A stretch of DNA of 64,000 nucleotides, taken from Stutzerimonas stutzeri (GTDB lineage Bacteria; Pseudomonadota; Gammaproteobacteria; Pseudomonadales; Pseudomonadaceae). The notes under the pieces were generated by a model. The model saw nothing but the letters and a program-made list of their open reading frames with translations, had not been told where the DNA came from and did no database searches. The stretch spans positions 1,442,001-1,506,000 of the forward strand of contig NZ_CP046902.1 of assembly GCF_009789555.1 (NCBI RefSeq), read 5' to 3'. Of this stretch, positions 1-7,790 are shown piece by piece; the stretch's first letter is position 1, and each line of letters begins with the position of its first letter. The position numbers and the translations under genes are program-made.

Positions 1-78
1 TCGACACTTGAAATGGAGCTAGACGGCAGTGTTTGTATCGACACCAGGCAGGCCGACAGTCATCGCAGCGAAGCATAA
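1..78 (+). CDS. possible 3' end of an unidentified gene
   Basis: The first frame is open from the window edge and ends at TAA (76-78), giving 25 residues with acidic and polar content (for example LEMELDGSV). I do not recognise the family. It may be the tail of a gene that starts left of the window, or a chance open frame. The following stretch, 79-292, shows nothing I can support. Confidence 0.2.
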   Translation, partial: STLEMELDGSVCIDTRQADSHRSEA

Positions 79-292
79 GCCTGCTTTGCGCTCACCGCTG
101 TTGCTAGACAGTTATCTCGATATCAACGGAGTGAACTTGCGACATCACTCGTTGGCGCTATGTCTTCGACCAGAGACATGCTAGCGGCATGTGGCCAAAG
201 CAGCTCGTCACGAGGAGATCAGGCTAGGTCGTGGCACCTTCGGCAGGCTGCCGCGACGAGCAAGCCCCGCCAGTCGCTACCGCCGCGGACGC

Positions 293-754
293 TCAGAGCC
301 AGCGGCGGACTCGTGCACGGTAGCGGGCAAATGATTCGCCGAACAATGTTTCCAGCGCCCACTCTTCGGCTGGGATCTGGAAACGGTTCATGTACAGCAC
401 GAAAGCAACTACGCCAAGCAGGGTTAGAGGCGAGGCCAAGACCAGCGCCCAAGCCGCCAGGATAATGGCAAAGCCTAAGTACATGGGGTTGCGGCTGTAC
501 CGGTAGATGCCAGCCTCCACTAATGCAGAAGCCTGCTGCGGCTGCAATGGATTAACCGTAGTACGCGCGCGGCGAAACGACAGGACGCCGGCGAGGCACA
601 CGCCGAGCCCCAGGAGCAGTATTGGCAAAGCGAAGGTCAGGCGCGCGGTCCATGCCAGTTCGAAACCCGGCAATTTGGTTCCCGACAAACCCATCAGCAC
701 AGCGATCAGGCCGGCCACGAGCAGCGGTGGCACGCGGTTTTCCAGCGCGCTCAT
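293..754 (-). CDS. isoprenylcysteine carboxyl methyltransferase-family membrane protein
   Basis: The 153-aa product has several hydrophobic segments and, from about residue 80 on, the family pattern 'GIYRYSRNPMYLGF' followed by a glutamate-rich 'EEWALETLFGESFARYRARV' end. This pattern is typical of the ICMT/phospholipid-methyltransferase-like family (PEMT/DUF1295-type), which methylates lipids or prenyl-cysteines in the membrane. The bacterial substrate is usually unknown. It sits 4 bp downstream of the DsbA-like gene on the same strand, so it is probably the last gene of a dsbB-dsbA-ICMT operon. Such trios occur in metal or oxidative-stress islands. The family call is firm; the substrate is not. 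Confidence 0.75.
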   Translation of the reverse strand: MSALENRVPPLLVAGLIAVLMGLSGTKLPGFELAWTARLTFALPILLLGLGVCLAGVLSFRRARTTVNPLQPQQASALVEAGIYRYSRNPMYLGFAIILAAWALVLASPLTLLGVVAFVLYMNRFQIPAEEWALETLFGESFARYRARVRRWL

Positions 755-758
755 AGTG

Positions 759-1439
759 TCATTCTCGTGCCTTGGCCACTTCGCTGTTCACCAACTGGCG
801 CAGCGGCTCCGGGCCAAACTCGCTGAGCGCACGACCATTGACAAAAAAAGTCGGCGTGCCACGAACCCCAACGGCTTTAACGTCCTGCATGTCCGTTTCC
901 AGCACGGCGTTGACGCCAGGCGTATGCATGTCCTGGCGGGCCTGTTCCAAGTTCAAACCGACGCGCTCTGCAGCAGCCCATGCCTGCGTTACCTTGGGGT
1001 CGTCGTGCCAACCGGGTTGGGCTTCCAGCACAGCCCCCAACACTTGTTCATGGAGATTTTGCTTACGCGCCGCCTCCAGCATTCGCGCCACCTCTTCGGA
1101 GCCTTGATGGAACAGTACATAGCGCAGCACCAAACGCACGTCTTCCGGGTTCTCGGCGAGGATCTGCTTCACATAGGGGTGGAAGGCGCGGCATGCCTCG
1201 CAGGAAGGGTCAAAGAATTCGACGATGGTCACTGGCGCTTGCGCCGGGCCGAACACTGGTGAGTGGAAGCGAACCAACTGGCCGCCGTTCTGTTTGGGTT
1301 GTGTCGCGGTCTCTTGGGCTGTCGAACCGGGAGCCTGGGCCTGTTGAGGCGATTGCGAGGGGGAATAGAAGAATGCGGCGGCAGCAAAGACGGCCAGGAT
1401 CACGACACTGACGATCAGGACCACGGAACGGCGATTCAT
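759..1439 (-). CDS. DsbA-like membrane-anchored thiol:disulfide interchange protein
   Basis: The 226-aa product starts with a positively charged N-terminus and one hydrophobic segment (about residues 5-24), then a Gln/Pro/Ala-rich linker, then a thioredoxin fold of the DsbA/DsbG (thioredoxin_4) type. The redox motif CEAC follows 'VEFFDPS', and the cis-proline loop is 'GVRGTPTFFVNG'. It is therefore predicted to act in the periplasm, anchored or exported, oxidising or isomerising disulfides. The ATG at 1439 was chosen because it overlaps the stop of the upstream dsbB-like gene (ATGA) and places the hydrophobic segment at the N-terminus. A longer reading frame upstream only overlaps dsbB in another frame. 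Confidence 0.85.
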   Translation of the reverse strand: MNRRSVVLIVSVVILAVFAAAAFFYSPSQSPQQAQAPGSTAQETATQPKQNGGQLVRFHSPVFGPAQAPVTIVEFFDPSCEACRAFHPYVKQILAENPEDVRLVLRYVLFHQGSEEVARMLEAARKQNLHEQVLGAVLEAQPGWHDDPKVTQAWAAAERVGLNLEQARQDMHTPGVNAVLETDMQDVKAVGVRGTPTFFVNGRALSEFGPEPLRQLVNSEVAKARE

Positions 1440-1870
1440 GGGGTGGTTCTCCGACGGATGATTATGAGCAGGATGGCGATAAGGATAAAAGCGAACAAGG
1501 CGAGTGCCGGCAGGGGCACCACGCCGAAGAGGGTCATTCCGGCGCCTGAGCAGGATGGACCAGTGGCCGTGCAGGGCTGGATCGGCTGTGGAATCAGCCC
1601 TGCATAGAGCAGCGTGTGAACAAATGCCAGTGCCGCACCGATAGCGGTCAGCGGCAGGGCATAGTGCCAGACGGTGAAATCCGAGCGGTAGCAGGCGATG
1701 GCCAGGATCACCGCCAGCGGAAACATGAAGGCACGCTGGAACCAGCACAACACGCAGGGTGCCTGGCCCATCACCTCACCAATGAACAGCGCGGACAGGG
1801 TCGATACCAGTGCGACCAGCCAGGTTAGCAGCAGCAGGTTCCAGGGCATGCCTGAAGGTTGAGGATTCAT
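1436..1870 (-). CDS. DsbB-family disulfide bond formation protein
   Basis: The 144-aa product has four predicted membrane segments. It carries the quinone-side motif CVLCWFQR near residue 39 and a second cysteine pair in the periplasmic loop (PCTATGPSC). This is the DsbB/BdbC architecture, which reoxidises a DsbA-type partner and passes electrons to quinone. The partner is almost certainly the DsbA-like gene that overlaps its stop codon by 4 bp. The protein is shorter than E. coli DsbB (176 aa) and resembles the BdbC-type branch found on plasmids and islands. Because it lies on an island it is more likely specialised cargo than the housekeeping dsbB. Confidence 0.85.
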   Translation of the reverse strand: MNPQPSGMPWNLLLLTWLVALVSTLSALFIGEVMGQAPCVLCWFQRAFMFPLAVILAIACYRSDFTVWHYALPLTAIGAALAFVHTLLYAGLIPQPIQPCTATGPSCSGAGMTLFGVVPLPALALFAFILIAILLIIIRRRTTP

Positions 1871-2079
1871 TGCGGTTAACTCCTGGCGATGGCGAGCACT
1901 TGCCTCAGACCCGCCATCCAGTTATTTCGAAACATCATGCATCCTCTTATCGGCAGGACTTGTTAGGACCGTTGCGGACTTCGCCCAACGGCAAAGCGAA
2001 AAGCAACCAGCCTCAACGCTGGGTTAAATCCGATGCCAGTGGGAGAATGTCGCCCTTGCGCAACAAGGGAAGATATCAG

Positions 2080-3039
2080 ATGTCGCGGGACTGGCTGGAA
2101 GAACACCAGATAGCATTTTATTTCGCGGCGGTGGTGGCCGCTGCCATTGCAGGCCTGAGCTCTGCGCAATTCACCGGACTGACGGCCATGGCCATCACAC
2201 CGGCGATTGCCGTGCTGATGTATGCCATGTTTCTGCAGATTCCTTTTTTGGAGCTGCGAGAAGCTTTTGCCAACCGCCGCTTCGTCGGTGCCTTGTTGCT
2301 GGCCAACTTCCTATTGGTGCCATTGATGGTGTGGCTGGTGACGTGGCCGCTCTCATCGAACAAGGCCTTGTTGGTCGGCGCGCTGCTTGTCCTGCTGACG
2401 CCTTGTATCGATTACGTGGTGGTCTTCACCCACCTGGGCAAAGGGGACTCTCGTCTGGTGCTCGCGGCGACGCCATTGCTGCTGTTGCTCCAGCTTCTGC
2501 TGCTGCCCCTCTACTTGCGGCTAATCCTTGGCCCCGAAGCCGGCACAGTGATCGAGCTGTGGCCCTTCGCAGAAGCCTTCCTGTTACTGATCGTCCTACC
2601 CTTGGTAGCGGCTGTGCTCACCGAATTTGGCGGACGCCGATCTCTGCTGCTTCGCGCATGGAGCGCAGGTTGGGCCTGGCTGCCAGTGCCTGCAATGGCC
2701 CTGGTTCTAATCGTGGTGGTGGGTTCGCAGATCGCGGCTGTCGTGTACCAACTCGACATCCTGGCGCCGTTGCTTCCGGTATACGGAGCGTTTCTACTAC
2801 TCGCTCCGGCCCTCGGCGTACTCAGCTCCCGGCTATTTGGCTTGGAGGCTTCTGCCGCACGGGCAGTGGCCTTTAGCTCAGGCACTCGCAACTCGCTTGT
2901 AGTGCTTCCCCTGGCCCTAGCGCTCCCGGAGTCCATTCGCGCGCTGGCCGCGGCGGCTGTGATTACTCAGACACTCGTAGAACTGATTGGTGAATTGATC
3001 TACTTACGGGCGATTCCAGCCATGGTCAGAAACAGTTGA
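2080..3039 (+). CDS. bile-acid:sodium symporter / arsenite-permease-like (SBF/ACR3) transporter
   Basis: The 319-aa product has about ten predicted membrane helices and belongs to the SBF/ACR3 superfamily. The segments 'LTPCIDYVVVFTHLGKGDSRL' (about residue 107) and 'AFSSGTRNSLVVLPLALALP' near the C-terminus match the two characteristic discontinuous-helix regions. Members export arsenite/antimonite or transport organic anions; the true substrate here is not evident and no ars genes adjoin it. The ATG at 2080 follows a purine-rich ribosome site (AAGGGAAG). Upstream open frame has no such site. The gene is isolated, with DsbB divergent on its left and a transposon remnant on its right. Confidence 0.75.
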   Translation: MSRDWLEEHQIAFYFAAVVAAAIAGLSSAQFTGLTAMAITPAIAVLMYAMFLQIPFLELREAFANRRFVGALLLANFLLVPLMVWLVTWPLSSNKALLVGALLVLLTPCIDYVVVFTHLGKGDSRLVLAATPLLLLLQLLLLPLYLRLILGPEAGTVIELWPFAEAFLLLIVLPLVAAVLTEFGGRRSLLLRAWSAGWAWLPVPAMALVLIVVVGSQIAAVVYQLDILAPLLPVYGAFLLLAPALGVLSSRLFGLEASAARAVAFSSGTRNSLVVLPLALALPESIRALAAAAVITQTLVELIGELIYLRAIPAMVRNS

Positions 3040-3064
3040 GCCTCGTCGAAATCGGCGAGAGCGC

Positions 3065-3427
3065 TCATGCCTCGTGCTGTGGAGCAAGATTGATCAGCGG
3101 CGCAATGATGAGCTGAGCGGAGCGCGCCCAAGAAACCAGTGCCTCAAGATCCATCTGTAGAGATTGGGCTTCTGTCCAGATACAAGCACTCTCGGCAGGC
3201 ACCGTAAGAGCGATGCCCTCAACTATCGTCAGAGCCATCGCATGCAATCTCAGTAGCTCGTCGCGAATGGAGGTGATTCCACCCAGTTCCACCAAGCAGA
3301 CGTCCAAGCGATCAACCAGCCGGAGCAGTTGAGAGGTGTCGAAGCTGTCGCGCAGGTTTTCCAACGCCACGGCGTCCACTTCGCCGTACGGTGTAAGGCG
3401 GAAGGATGCGGGAGGAATGTTGATCAT
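3065..3427 (-). CDS. tnpC: TnpC-like regulator of a Tn3-family transposon
   Basis: The 120-aa hydrophilic, leucine-rich protein resembles the TnpC of Tn4652-type Tn3-family transposons, a post-transcriptional regulator that lowers transposase level. The match rests on recalled family sequence features ('FRLTPYGEVDAVALE', 'DSFDTSQLLRLVDRLD', 'LVSWARSAQLIIAPL') and length. It overlaps the stop of an upstream fragment that looks like the end of tnpA (ATGA), which is the expected coupling. With the transposase gone it is probably a leftover. I see no catalytic motif in it. Confidence 0.6.
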   Translation of the reverse strand: MINIPPASFRLTPYGEVDAVALENLRDSFDTSQLLRLVDRLDVCLVELGGITSIRDELLRLHAMALTIVEGIALTVPAESACIWTEAQSLQMDLEALVSWARSAQLIIAPLINLAPQHEA

Positions 3428-3624
3428 GGCGTTTTCTCGGTATCTAGCTGGCTAGGTCTGATCACCCGCAGCGAGCCGGCAGCTTGTTGGAACACCGAGT
3501 CCTTGATCCAGGGCTCCGGTGGCCGGTTTAGCTTGAGGTTGAATTCGCCGAAGCGCTTGAGGTTGCTGGTCAGGTAGAGTGGTTGGGCCCCCTTCAGCAT
3601 ACATAGCGGAACTGGTGTAGACGA
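3424..3624 (-). pseudogene. 3' remnant of a Tn3-family transposase gene (tnpA tail)
   Basis: On the minus strand a frame runs without stop from about 3624 to TGA at 3424-3426 and encodes about 66 residues including 'LYLTSNLKRFGEFNLKL' and 'RPPEPW'. The stop overlaps the start of the tnpC-like gene by 4 bp, the arrangement expected of a tnpA-tnpC transcript. An in-frame TAG at 3625-3627 and the absence of any transposase catalytic region upstream show that only the tail remains. Assignment to tnpA relies on context more than on a diagnostic motif. Confidence 0.4.
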
Positions 3625-3663
3625 CTAGCCCTGAGCTAGGCCTTGGGCTTTCAAGCAGCTCCA

Positions 3664-3912
3664 ATGATCGGCACTGAAGTGCTAGGGAGCGGATTACTTC
3701 TAAAATTCTGGCTAACACGCTCACACTTAAAAACGCTTCTGGATATGCTGGAAAAAGGCAAGCCAAGCAGGCGAAAAATTGACACTAACTACTTTCAATA
3801 CAATGGTTATTTCTTGGGATATAACTCTTCTAAAGATAATGCCGGTAAATACGGATTTGAAGAAAGCCCTGCTGAAATCAAGCAAAAAGTGAAAGAGCTT
3901 TTACTAATCTAG
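3664..3912 (+). CDS. short hypothetical protein, probably a gene fragment
   Basis: The 82-residue frame (from ATG 3664) has an AT-rich second half unlike its surroundings, reading 'RKIDTNYFQYNGYFLGYN' and ending in a lysine-rich helix 'SPAEIKQKVKELLLI'. The codon pattern suggests real coding sequence of foreign origin. The first 20 residues lie in sequence that borders the tnpA remnant and may not belong. No ribosome site is clear. I do not recognise a family; a truncated gene fused to random upstream sequence is the likeliest explanation. Confidence 0.3.
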   Translation: MIGTEVLGSGLLLKFWLTRSHLKTLLDMLEKGKPSRRKIDTNYFQYNGYFLGYNSSKDNAGKYGFEESPAEIKQKVKELLLI

Positions 3913-4070
3913 CTCGGTCGAACAAACTAGGTCTATTGCTCGTTGAGTGATCGTCTCTGAGCATTTTAACTGCTGCCGTTGCTGGCAGCCATGAGTCAAA
4001 AATTGCACTCAACGACAGGCAGCTTTTGGCCGACAGGTGCCTGTCGTCACCGGCTGCAATCGGCCGAGGC

Positions 4071-4219
4071 TGTGTAAAAACGTTTTCGAGCGCGACAGGT
4101 ACTCAAAACCGGACTGGAAATCGCGCATCTGGGCGAAATCCACATCTGCTGAGGTGCCGAAAAATTTCAGATTTCACGTAGACGCGCGCACTTCAATTTT
4201 GACGAAGCGTTTTTACACA
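4071..4219. repeat. MITE-like 149-bp element with perfect 12-bp inverted ends
   Basis: The left end TGTGTAAAAACG (4071-4082) is repeated exactly as its reverse complement at 4208-4219. The 149-bp interval contains no gene. This is the layout of a miniature inverted-repeat element or an internally deleted insertion sequence. It sits in the gene-free stretch 3913-4390, which also holds a short palindrome (CGACAGG/CCTGTCG near 4031-4046) and otherwise nothing I can support. It lies between the Tn3 remnant and the Gabija-like operon, so it marks a mobile-element scrap zone. Confidence 0.6.
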
Positions 4220-4390
4220 CTCTGGGCCAAAAGCAGGCATTAGATGTGACCACGGCACTCGAGGTGATTCAAAACTGCTCTAGACGTTCGTCTTCAGCTG
4301 ATAGCCATATGGACAGCACACACCACCCAAGGTACGGTTCATTTGCCATGGTAATACGCCATTATCAAGCGATGCCTAGAGGGATTTAGA

Positions 4391-6049
4391 GTGCACGTTA
4401 AAGCCATCAAGCTGATCAACTTCAAAAAATTTCGCGACGAACTTCTAGAATTCAACGACGACGTCAATATTTTCGTCGGCGACAACAATGCTGGTAAAAG
4501 CACAATCTTGGAAGCGTTAGAAATTGTGCTCAATTACAATCATCGTGGACGGCCCTTCAACGGCGAGTTCTCCCCTGATCTTTTCAATCAGGATGCCGTC
4601 ACGCGGTTTCTCGCCTCTGACTTGAGCTCCAAGCACCTGCCCAGCCTTATCATCGAAGCCTACATTGACGGTGTGCCTGAGTACCGAGGCTCGAACAACA
4701 GCCTCAAGGCTGACGCCCAGGGCGTCTTGGTACAAGCCTGTTTCGACCCGTCGCTGGAGGCCGTATACGAGAGCCACCTGCTGACCAAGCCGAACATCAC
4801 CAGCATTCCGATCGAATTCTATAAGGTGGAATGGCTCGATTTCGGTTGGAATCCGATAAAACCGATCGCTAAGAAGTTTAAGGCGCTGTACATCGACCCC
4901 ACACGTATCCACCCAACCATGGGGAAGAACCAGTACATTTCGAGCATTCTCAACACCGCATTGGCGAAGGAAGAGCTCGTCAAGCTGACCCTCAATTATC
5001 GTGAAAACCTGCAGGTGTTTAACAACTCCGGGGAGGTCAGGACGGTCAATGCCAGCCTTGATGCGGGTCACCTTATCACCGATAGCAAGCTCACCATTGC
5101 AGCAAGTACGTTACCTGCGGGCTCCATCCAGACCGGCCTACAGCTTGAGGTCGATGATGTGCCTTTTCACCTCATCGGCAAGGGTGAACAGAGCAATGTG
5201 CAGATTAAACTGGCCATTCAGAACAAATCCCACGACATCGATCTGGTGATGATGGAAGAGCCCGAAAATCATCTATCTCACACCAATCTGAACAAGCTTG
5301 TGCACTACATCGAAACCCAGCGAGGAGACAAGCAGCTGTTCCTGACCACCCACAGCTCGTATGTGTTGAACAAGCTGAGTATCGACAAAATTTGCCTTGT
5401 GCAGTCAGGGTACAAAAGGCTGCACACGCTAGACGCTAAAGTGGTGAAGACCCTCAAGCGTCTTCCTGGCTACGACACCTTGCGGGTGGCACTGTCGGGC
5501 AAGGTCATCCTGGTCGAGGGGCCGTCGGACGAACTGGTGCTCAAGAAAATCTACCAACGAAAACACAACCGACTGCCTGAGCAGGACGGGATAGATATCA
5601 TCGTGGTACGCGGTGTAGGTTTCAAGACGTTCATCGAAGTCGGTAAAGAGATCGGCACCAAGATCCATGTGCTCAGGGATAATGACGGCGACTATAACGG
5701 TAACGTTGTACAAGGACGTCTGGAATACGCTGCGTTTCCTAACATCAAGCTGTACTCGTCGATGAACGACGCCGAATTTTCGCTTGAGCCAGCGATGATT
5801 TATGCCAACGCAGTTGACATTAAAACCCTTGACGCTTTCGCAAAGGAAGTCTTGTCGACGGAAACCTTCAATATCTACAACGCAGAGGTCTCTCTGGAGG
5901 ATCGAAGGGAAAATTTGATCCGTTGGTTCAAGAGCGTAAAGGGCAACGGTAAAGGCGCTCGCAAGGTCGACTCTGCGGTCAAACTGTTCGATGGCGCACT
6001 GGACTTCAAGTACCCAGCCTTTCTAGACGAGGTGCTCGATTTTGCCTAA
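4391..6049 (+). CDS. gajA: GajA-like AAA ATPase with TOPRIM nuclease domain (Gabija-type)
   Basis: The 552-aa protein opens with an SMC/RecF-type ABC ATPase: Walker A GDNNAGKS (residues 30-37) and Walker B with 'LVMMEEPENHLS' (about 285-296), followed by the 'LTTHSSYVLNKL' H-loop. The C-terminal part is an OLD-family TOPRIM domain: 'VILVEGPSDE' (about 371-380) supplies the catalytic glutamate and 'LRDNDGDY' (about 427-434) the metal-binding aspartates. In Gabija, GajA is an NTP-regulated DNA-nicking nuclease that works with the helicase GajB. The gene overlaps the next by 8 bp. The GTG start is used because it gives the conserved MxVKxIxLxNFKxF beginning. A standalone OLD nuclease is the alternative, but the coupled UvrD-like partner favours Gabija. 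Confidence 0.8.
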   Translation: MHVKAIKLINFKKFRDELLEFNDDVNIFVGDNNAGKSTILEALEIVLNYNHRGRPFNGEFSPDLFNQDAVTRFLASDLSSKHLPSLIIEAYIDGVPEYRGSNNSLKADAQGVLVQACFDPSLEAVYESHLLTKPNITSIPIEFYKVEWLDFGWNPIKPIAKKFKALYIDPTRIHPTMGKNQYISSILNTALAKEELVKLTLNYRENLQVFNNSGEVRTVNASLDAGHLITDSKLTIAASTLPAGSIQTGLQLEVDDVPFHLIGKGEQSNVQIKLAIQNKSHDIDLVMMEEPENHLSHTNLNKLVHYIETQRGDKQLFLTTHSSYVLNKLSIDKICLVQSGYKRLHTLDAKVVKTLKRLPGYDTLRVALSGKVILVEGPSDELVLKKIYQRKHNRLPEQDGIDIIVVRGVGFKTFIEVGKEIGTKIHVLRDNDGDYNGNVVQGRLEYAAFPNIKLYSSMNDAEFSLEPAMIYANAVDIKTLDAFAKEVLSTETFNIYNAEVSLEDRRENLIRWFKSVKGNGKGARKVDSAVKLFDGALDFKYPAFLDEVLDFA

Positions 6050-7226
6050 CGAACTCTGGGTCGCAGGCGCCGGATCAGGGAAAACGCACAAGATCATTAC
6101 TGAAGCCATTGAGACCATCAAGGCTGGTGGACGTGTGCTTGTAGTCACCTATACAACCAATAATCAGGCAGAGTTGCGCTCTCGTTTTGTTGAGTTGTAC
6201 GGTGCTAGCAGTGAGCACTTCGTCGTCAAGGGGCTGTTCTCTTTTTACCTGGAAGATATGGTGCGTCCCTATCAGAGCGAGGTATTTCCAGATCGGATCA
6301 CGACTATCTCGTTCACTGAGAACAACCCTCACTTAATATCAGGTACAACCTACTACATTGAAGGCAGAGCTGAAAAATCGGAAGATGGCACGATCAATCC
6401 ACTGCATTACCTGACGCCCTGCAAAACAAAGGCGTACTCCGGGTTTTTGGCAAAGCTTGCGACCCTCATTGCGAAACTATCCAAAAATGCCCCTGCCAAG
6501 CGGTTGAAGGAGATTTATCAAAGGGTCTATTTTGATGAAGTGCAGGATTTGGTCGGTTGGGACTACGACGTGATCAAATCACTCAACAAGGTCATGGTCG
6601 ACTCGATCTGTTGTGTGGGCGACTTTCGACAGACAATCTACACAACGACGTTCGGCCATAAGGCTCCGCAGACGCCTCAACAGAAGGTCGATTACTTCGT
6701 CGGGAAAATGAAGTTCGAAAAGCATTCGATGCCGAAGAATCGCAGGTGCATACAAGAAATCTGCGACCTCTCCGACACGATCCACCTGGGGCTGTATGAC
6801 AAGACGGTAACAGGTGTCGAGAAAGTGCCAGACGAAATATCGCATCACCATGGCACCTTCATAGTGAAACAATCTCAGGTGAGCGATTACTTGGCAGCGT
6901 TTCAGCCTCAAGTACTGCGCTGGTCGTCCACCACCGGCACTGGATACCTACCGGGTAACCTTATCTGTTATACGTTCGGTTCCTGCAAAGGCTTAGGCTT
7001 TGATCGAGTGCTTGTGATCCCGTCAGATAAACATCTGAAGTTCATTGGCGGAAATGCCAAAGTGTTCGACAAGGATAAGACGGAGGAGTCGCGAAACAAG
7101 CTATACGTCGCGATTACCCGCGCGCGCTATAGCCTGGCCTTCCTCGTCGAGGATAAGAAGGTGAAAGGGCTCCCTTACCCCATATGGGATGGCTCTGGCG
7201 CGCTCAATGCAGTGATCGAAAAGTGA
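6042..7226 (+). CDS. gajB: GajB-like UvrD-family helicase (Gabija-type)
   Basis: The 394-aa SF1 helicase has Walker A GAGSGKTH (residues 9-16), a TY-rich motif Ia, motif II 'VYFDEVQDL' (about 162-170), motif III 'VGDFRQTIY', and motif VI 'YVAITRARY' (about 355-363). It is shorter than GajB of Bacillus cereus (about 494 aa), so accessory 1B/2B subdomains are probably reduced. Its start lies inside the end of gajA, implying translational coupling. In Gabija the pair forms a large complex that senses nucleotide depletion during phage infection and cuts DNA. No regulator is visible beside it. Confidence 0.8.
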   Translation: MPNELWVAGAGSGKTHKIITEAIETIKAGGRVLVVTYTTNNQAELRSRFVELYGASSEHFVVKGLFSFYLEDMVRPYQSEVFPDRITTISFTENNPHLISGTTYYIEGRAEKSEDGTINPLHYLTPCKTKAYSGFLAKLATLIAKLSKNAPAKRLKEIYQRVYFDEVQDLVGWDYDVIKSLNKVMVDSICCVGDFRQTIYTTTFGHKAPQTPQQKVDYFVGKMKFEKHSMPKNRRCIQEICDLSDTIHLGLYDKTVTGVEKVPDEISHHHGTFIVKQSQVSDYLAAFQPQVLRWSSTTGTGYLPGNLICYTFGSCKGLGFDRVLVIPSDKHLKFIGGNAKVFDKDKTEESRNKLYVAITRARYSLAFLVEDKKVKGLPYPIWDGSGALNAVIEK

Positions 7227-7299
7227 GGCGGAGAGGCTGACGACTCATGTTGAGTGACGAGAAGCCGCCTCTCCCCGCGGACATTTCAGGAGCAATACC

Positions 7300-7578
7300 A
7301 TGACGATGGCCCATGAGCGCACCCGTAGCGTTGTTCAAACACGGGACTTCCTACAGGAGCTGGCTAGGGACACGAGCCTTCCTGAAAACGTACGGTACCA
7401 AGCAAATAATCTACTTCGGCATTACCCGACAGCAGAAGCCGTCTGGTTGGCTGGTCGAGTGGAAGAGCGATCCAAGCAAGAGCTTTCCCTATTGGCCGAC
7501 AAGCATGGACCTCTACATCCGGTGTTAGTCAGCTGGCTGTTAAATGATCCGATGTTTTCGGATCACGGAGCCAGCTGA
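7300..7578 (+). CDS. BPSL0761-like small conserved protein
   Basis: The 92-aa soluble protein begins MTMAHERTRSVVQTRDFL and has the segment 'NLLRHYPTAEAVWLA'. It resembles the small BPSL0761-like family commonly found on integrative elements of beta- and gamma-proteobacteria; the function is unknown. The ATG at 7300 has a CAGGAG ribosome site about 9 bp upstream, so the gene looks expressed. Between gajB and this gene an 8-bp inverted repeat (GGAGAGGC/GCCTCTCC, around 7229-7275) may act as a weak terminator. Nothing links it mechanistically to the Gabija pair. Confidence 0.55.
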   Translation: MTMAHERTRSVVQTRDFLQELARDTSLPENVRYQANNLLRHYPTAEAVWLAGRVEERSKQELSLLADKHGPLHPVLVSWLLNDPMFSDHGAS

Positions 7579-7761
7579 GCCGGGGCGCAACACTGGCAAG
7601 AGGATCCCCCTCGTCAGGTGTTCAAGGGGCAGATGCTGGCTGTGGCCTTGATGTCCATCATGCCGTTTAAATAGGCCCCGTTTATCTCTGAGCGGCCCGA
7701 AGGGAGCCGTGCACTGGGCGTGATTGACATACCGCCGTGCCGTAACAGCTTCCCTCGTATC

Positions 7762-7790
7762 TATAATTGGTGGCTCAGCTAGGAGCCATC
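7762..7790 (+). promoter_or_regulatory. -10-like box and ribosome site of the island hrpB
   Basis: A perfect TATAAT at 7762-7767 precedes an AGGAG ribosome site at 7781-7785, five bases before ATG 7791. No good -35 box sits 16-18 bp upstream; the nearest TTGACA (7724-7729) is too far. The ribosome site decides the start at 7791 over an in-frame TTG at 7767. The island copy appears to carry its own promoter and does not depend on host sequence. Confidence 0.4.

Noticed and set aside
7229..7275. Inverted repeat after gajB considered as an integron attC site
   Set aside because: It lacks the R'/R'' core bases and the extrahelical layout of attC; a simple weak stem is the more modest reading.
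7724..7729. TTGACA as -35 box for the island hrpB
   Set aside because: It is 32 bp before the TATAAT box, too far for a sigma-70 promoter.
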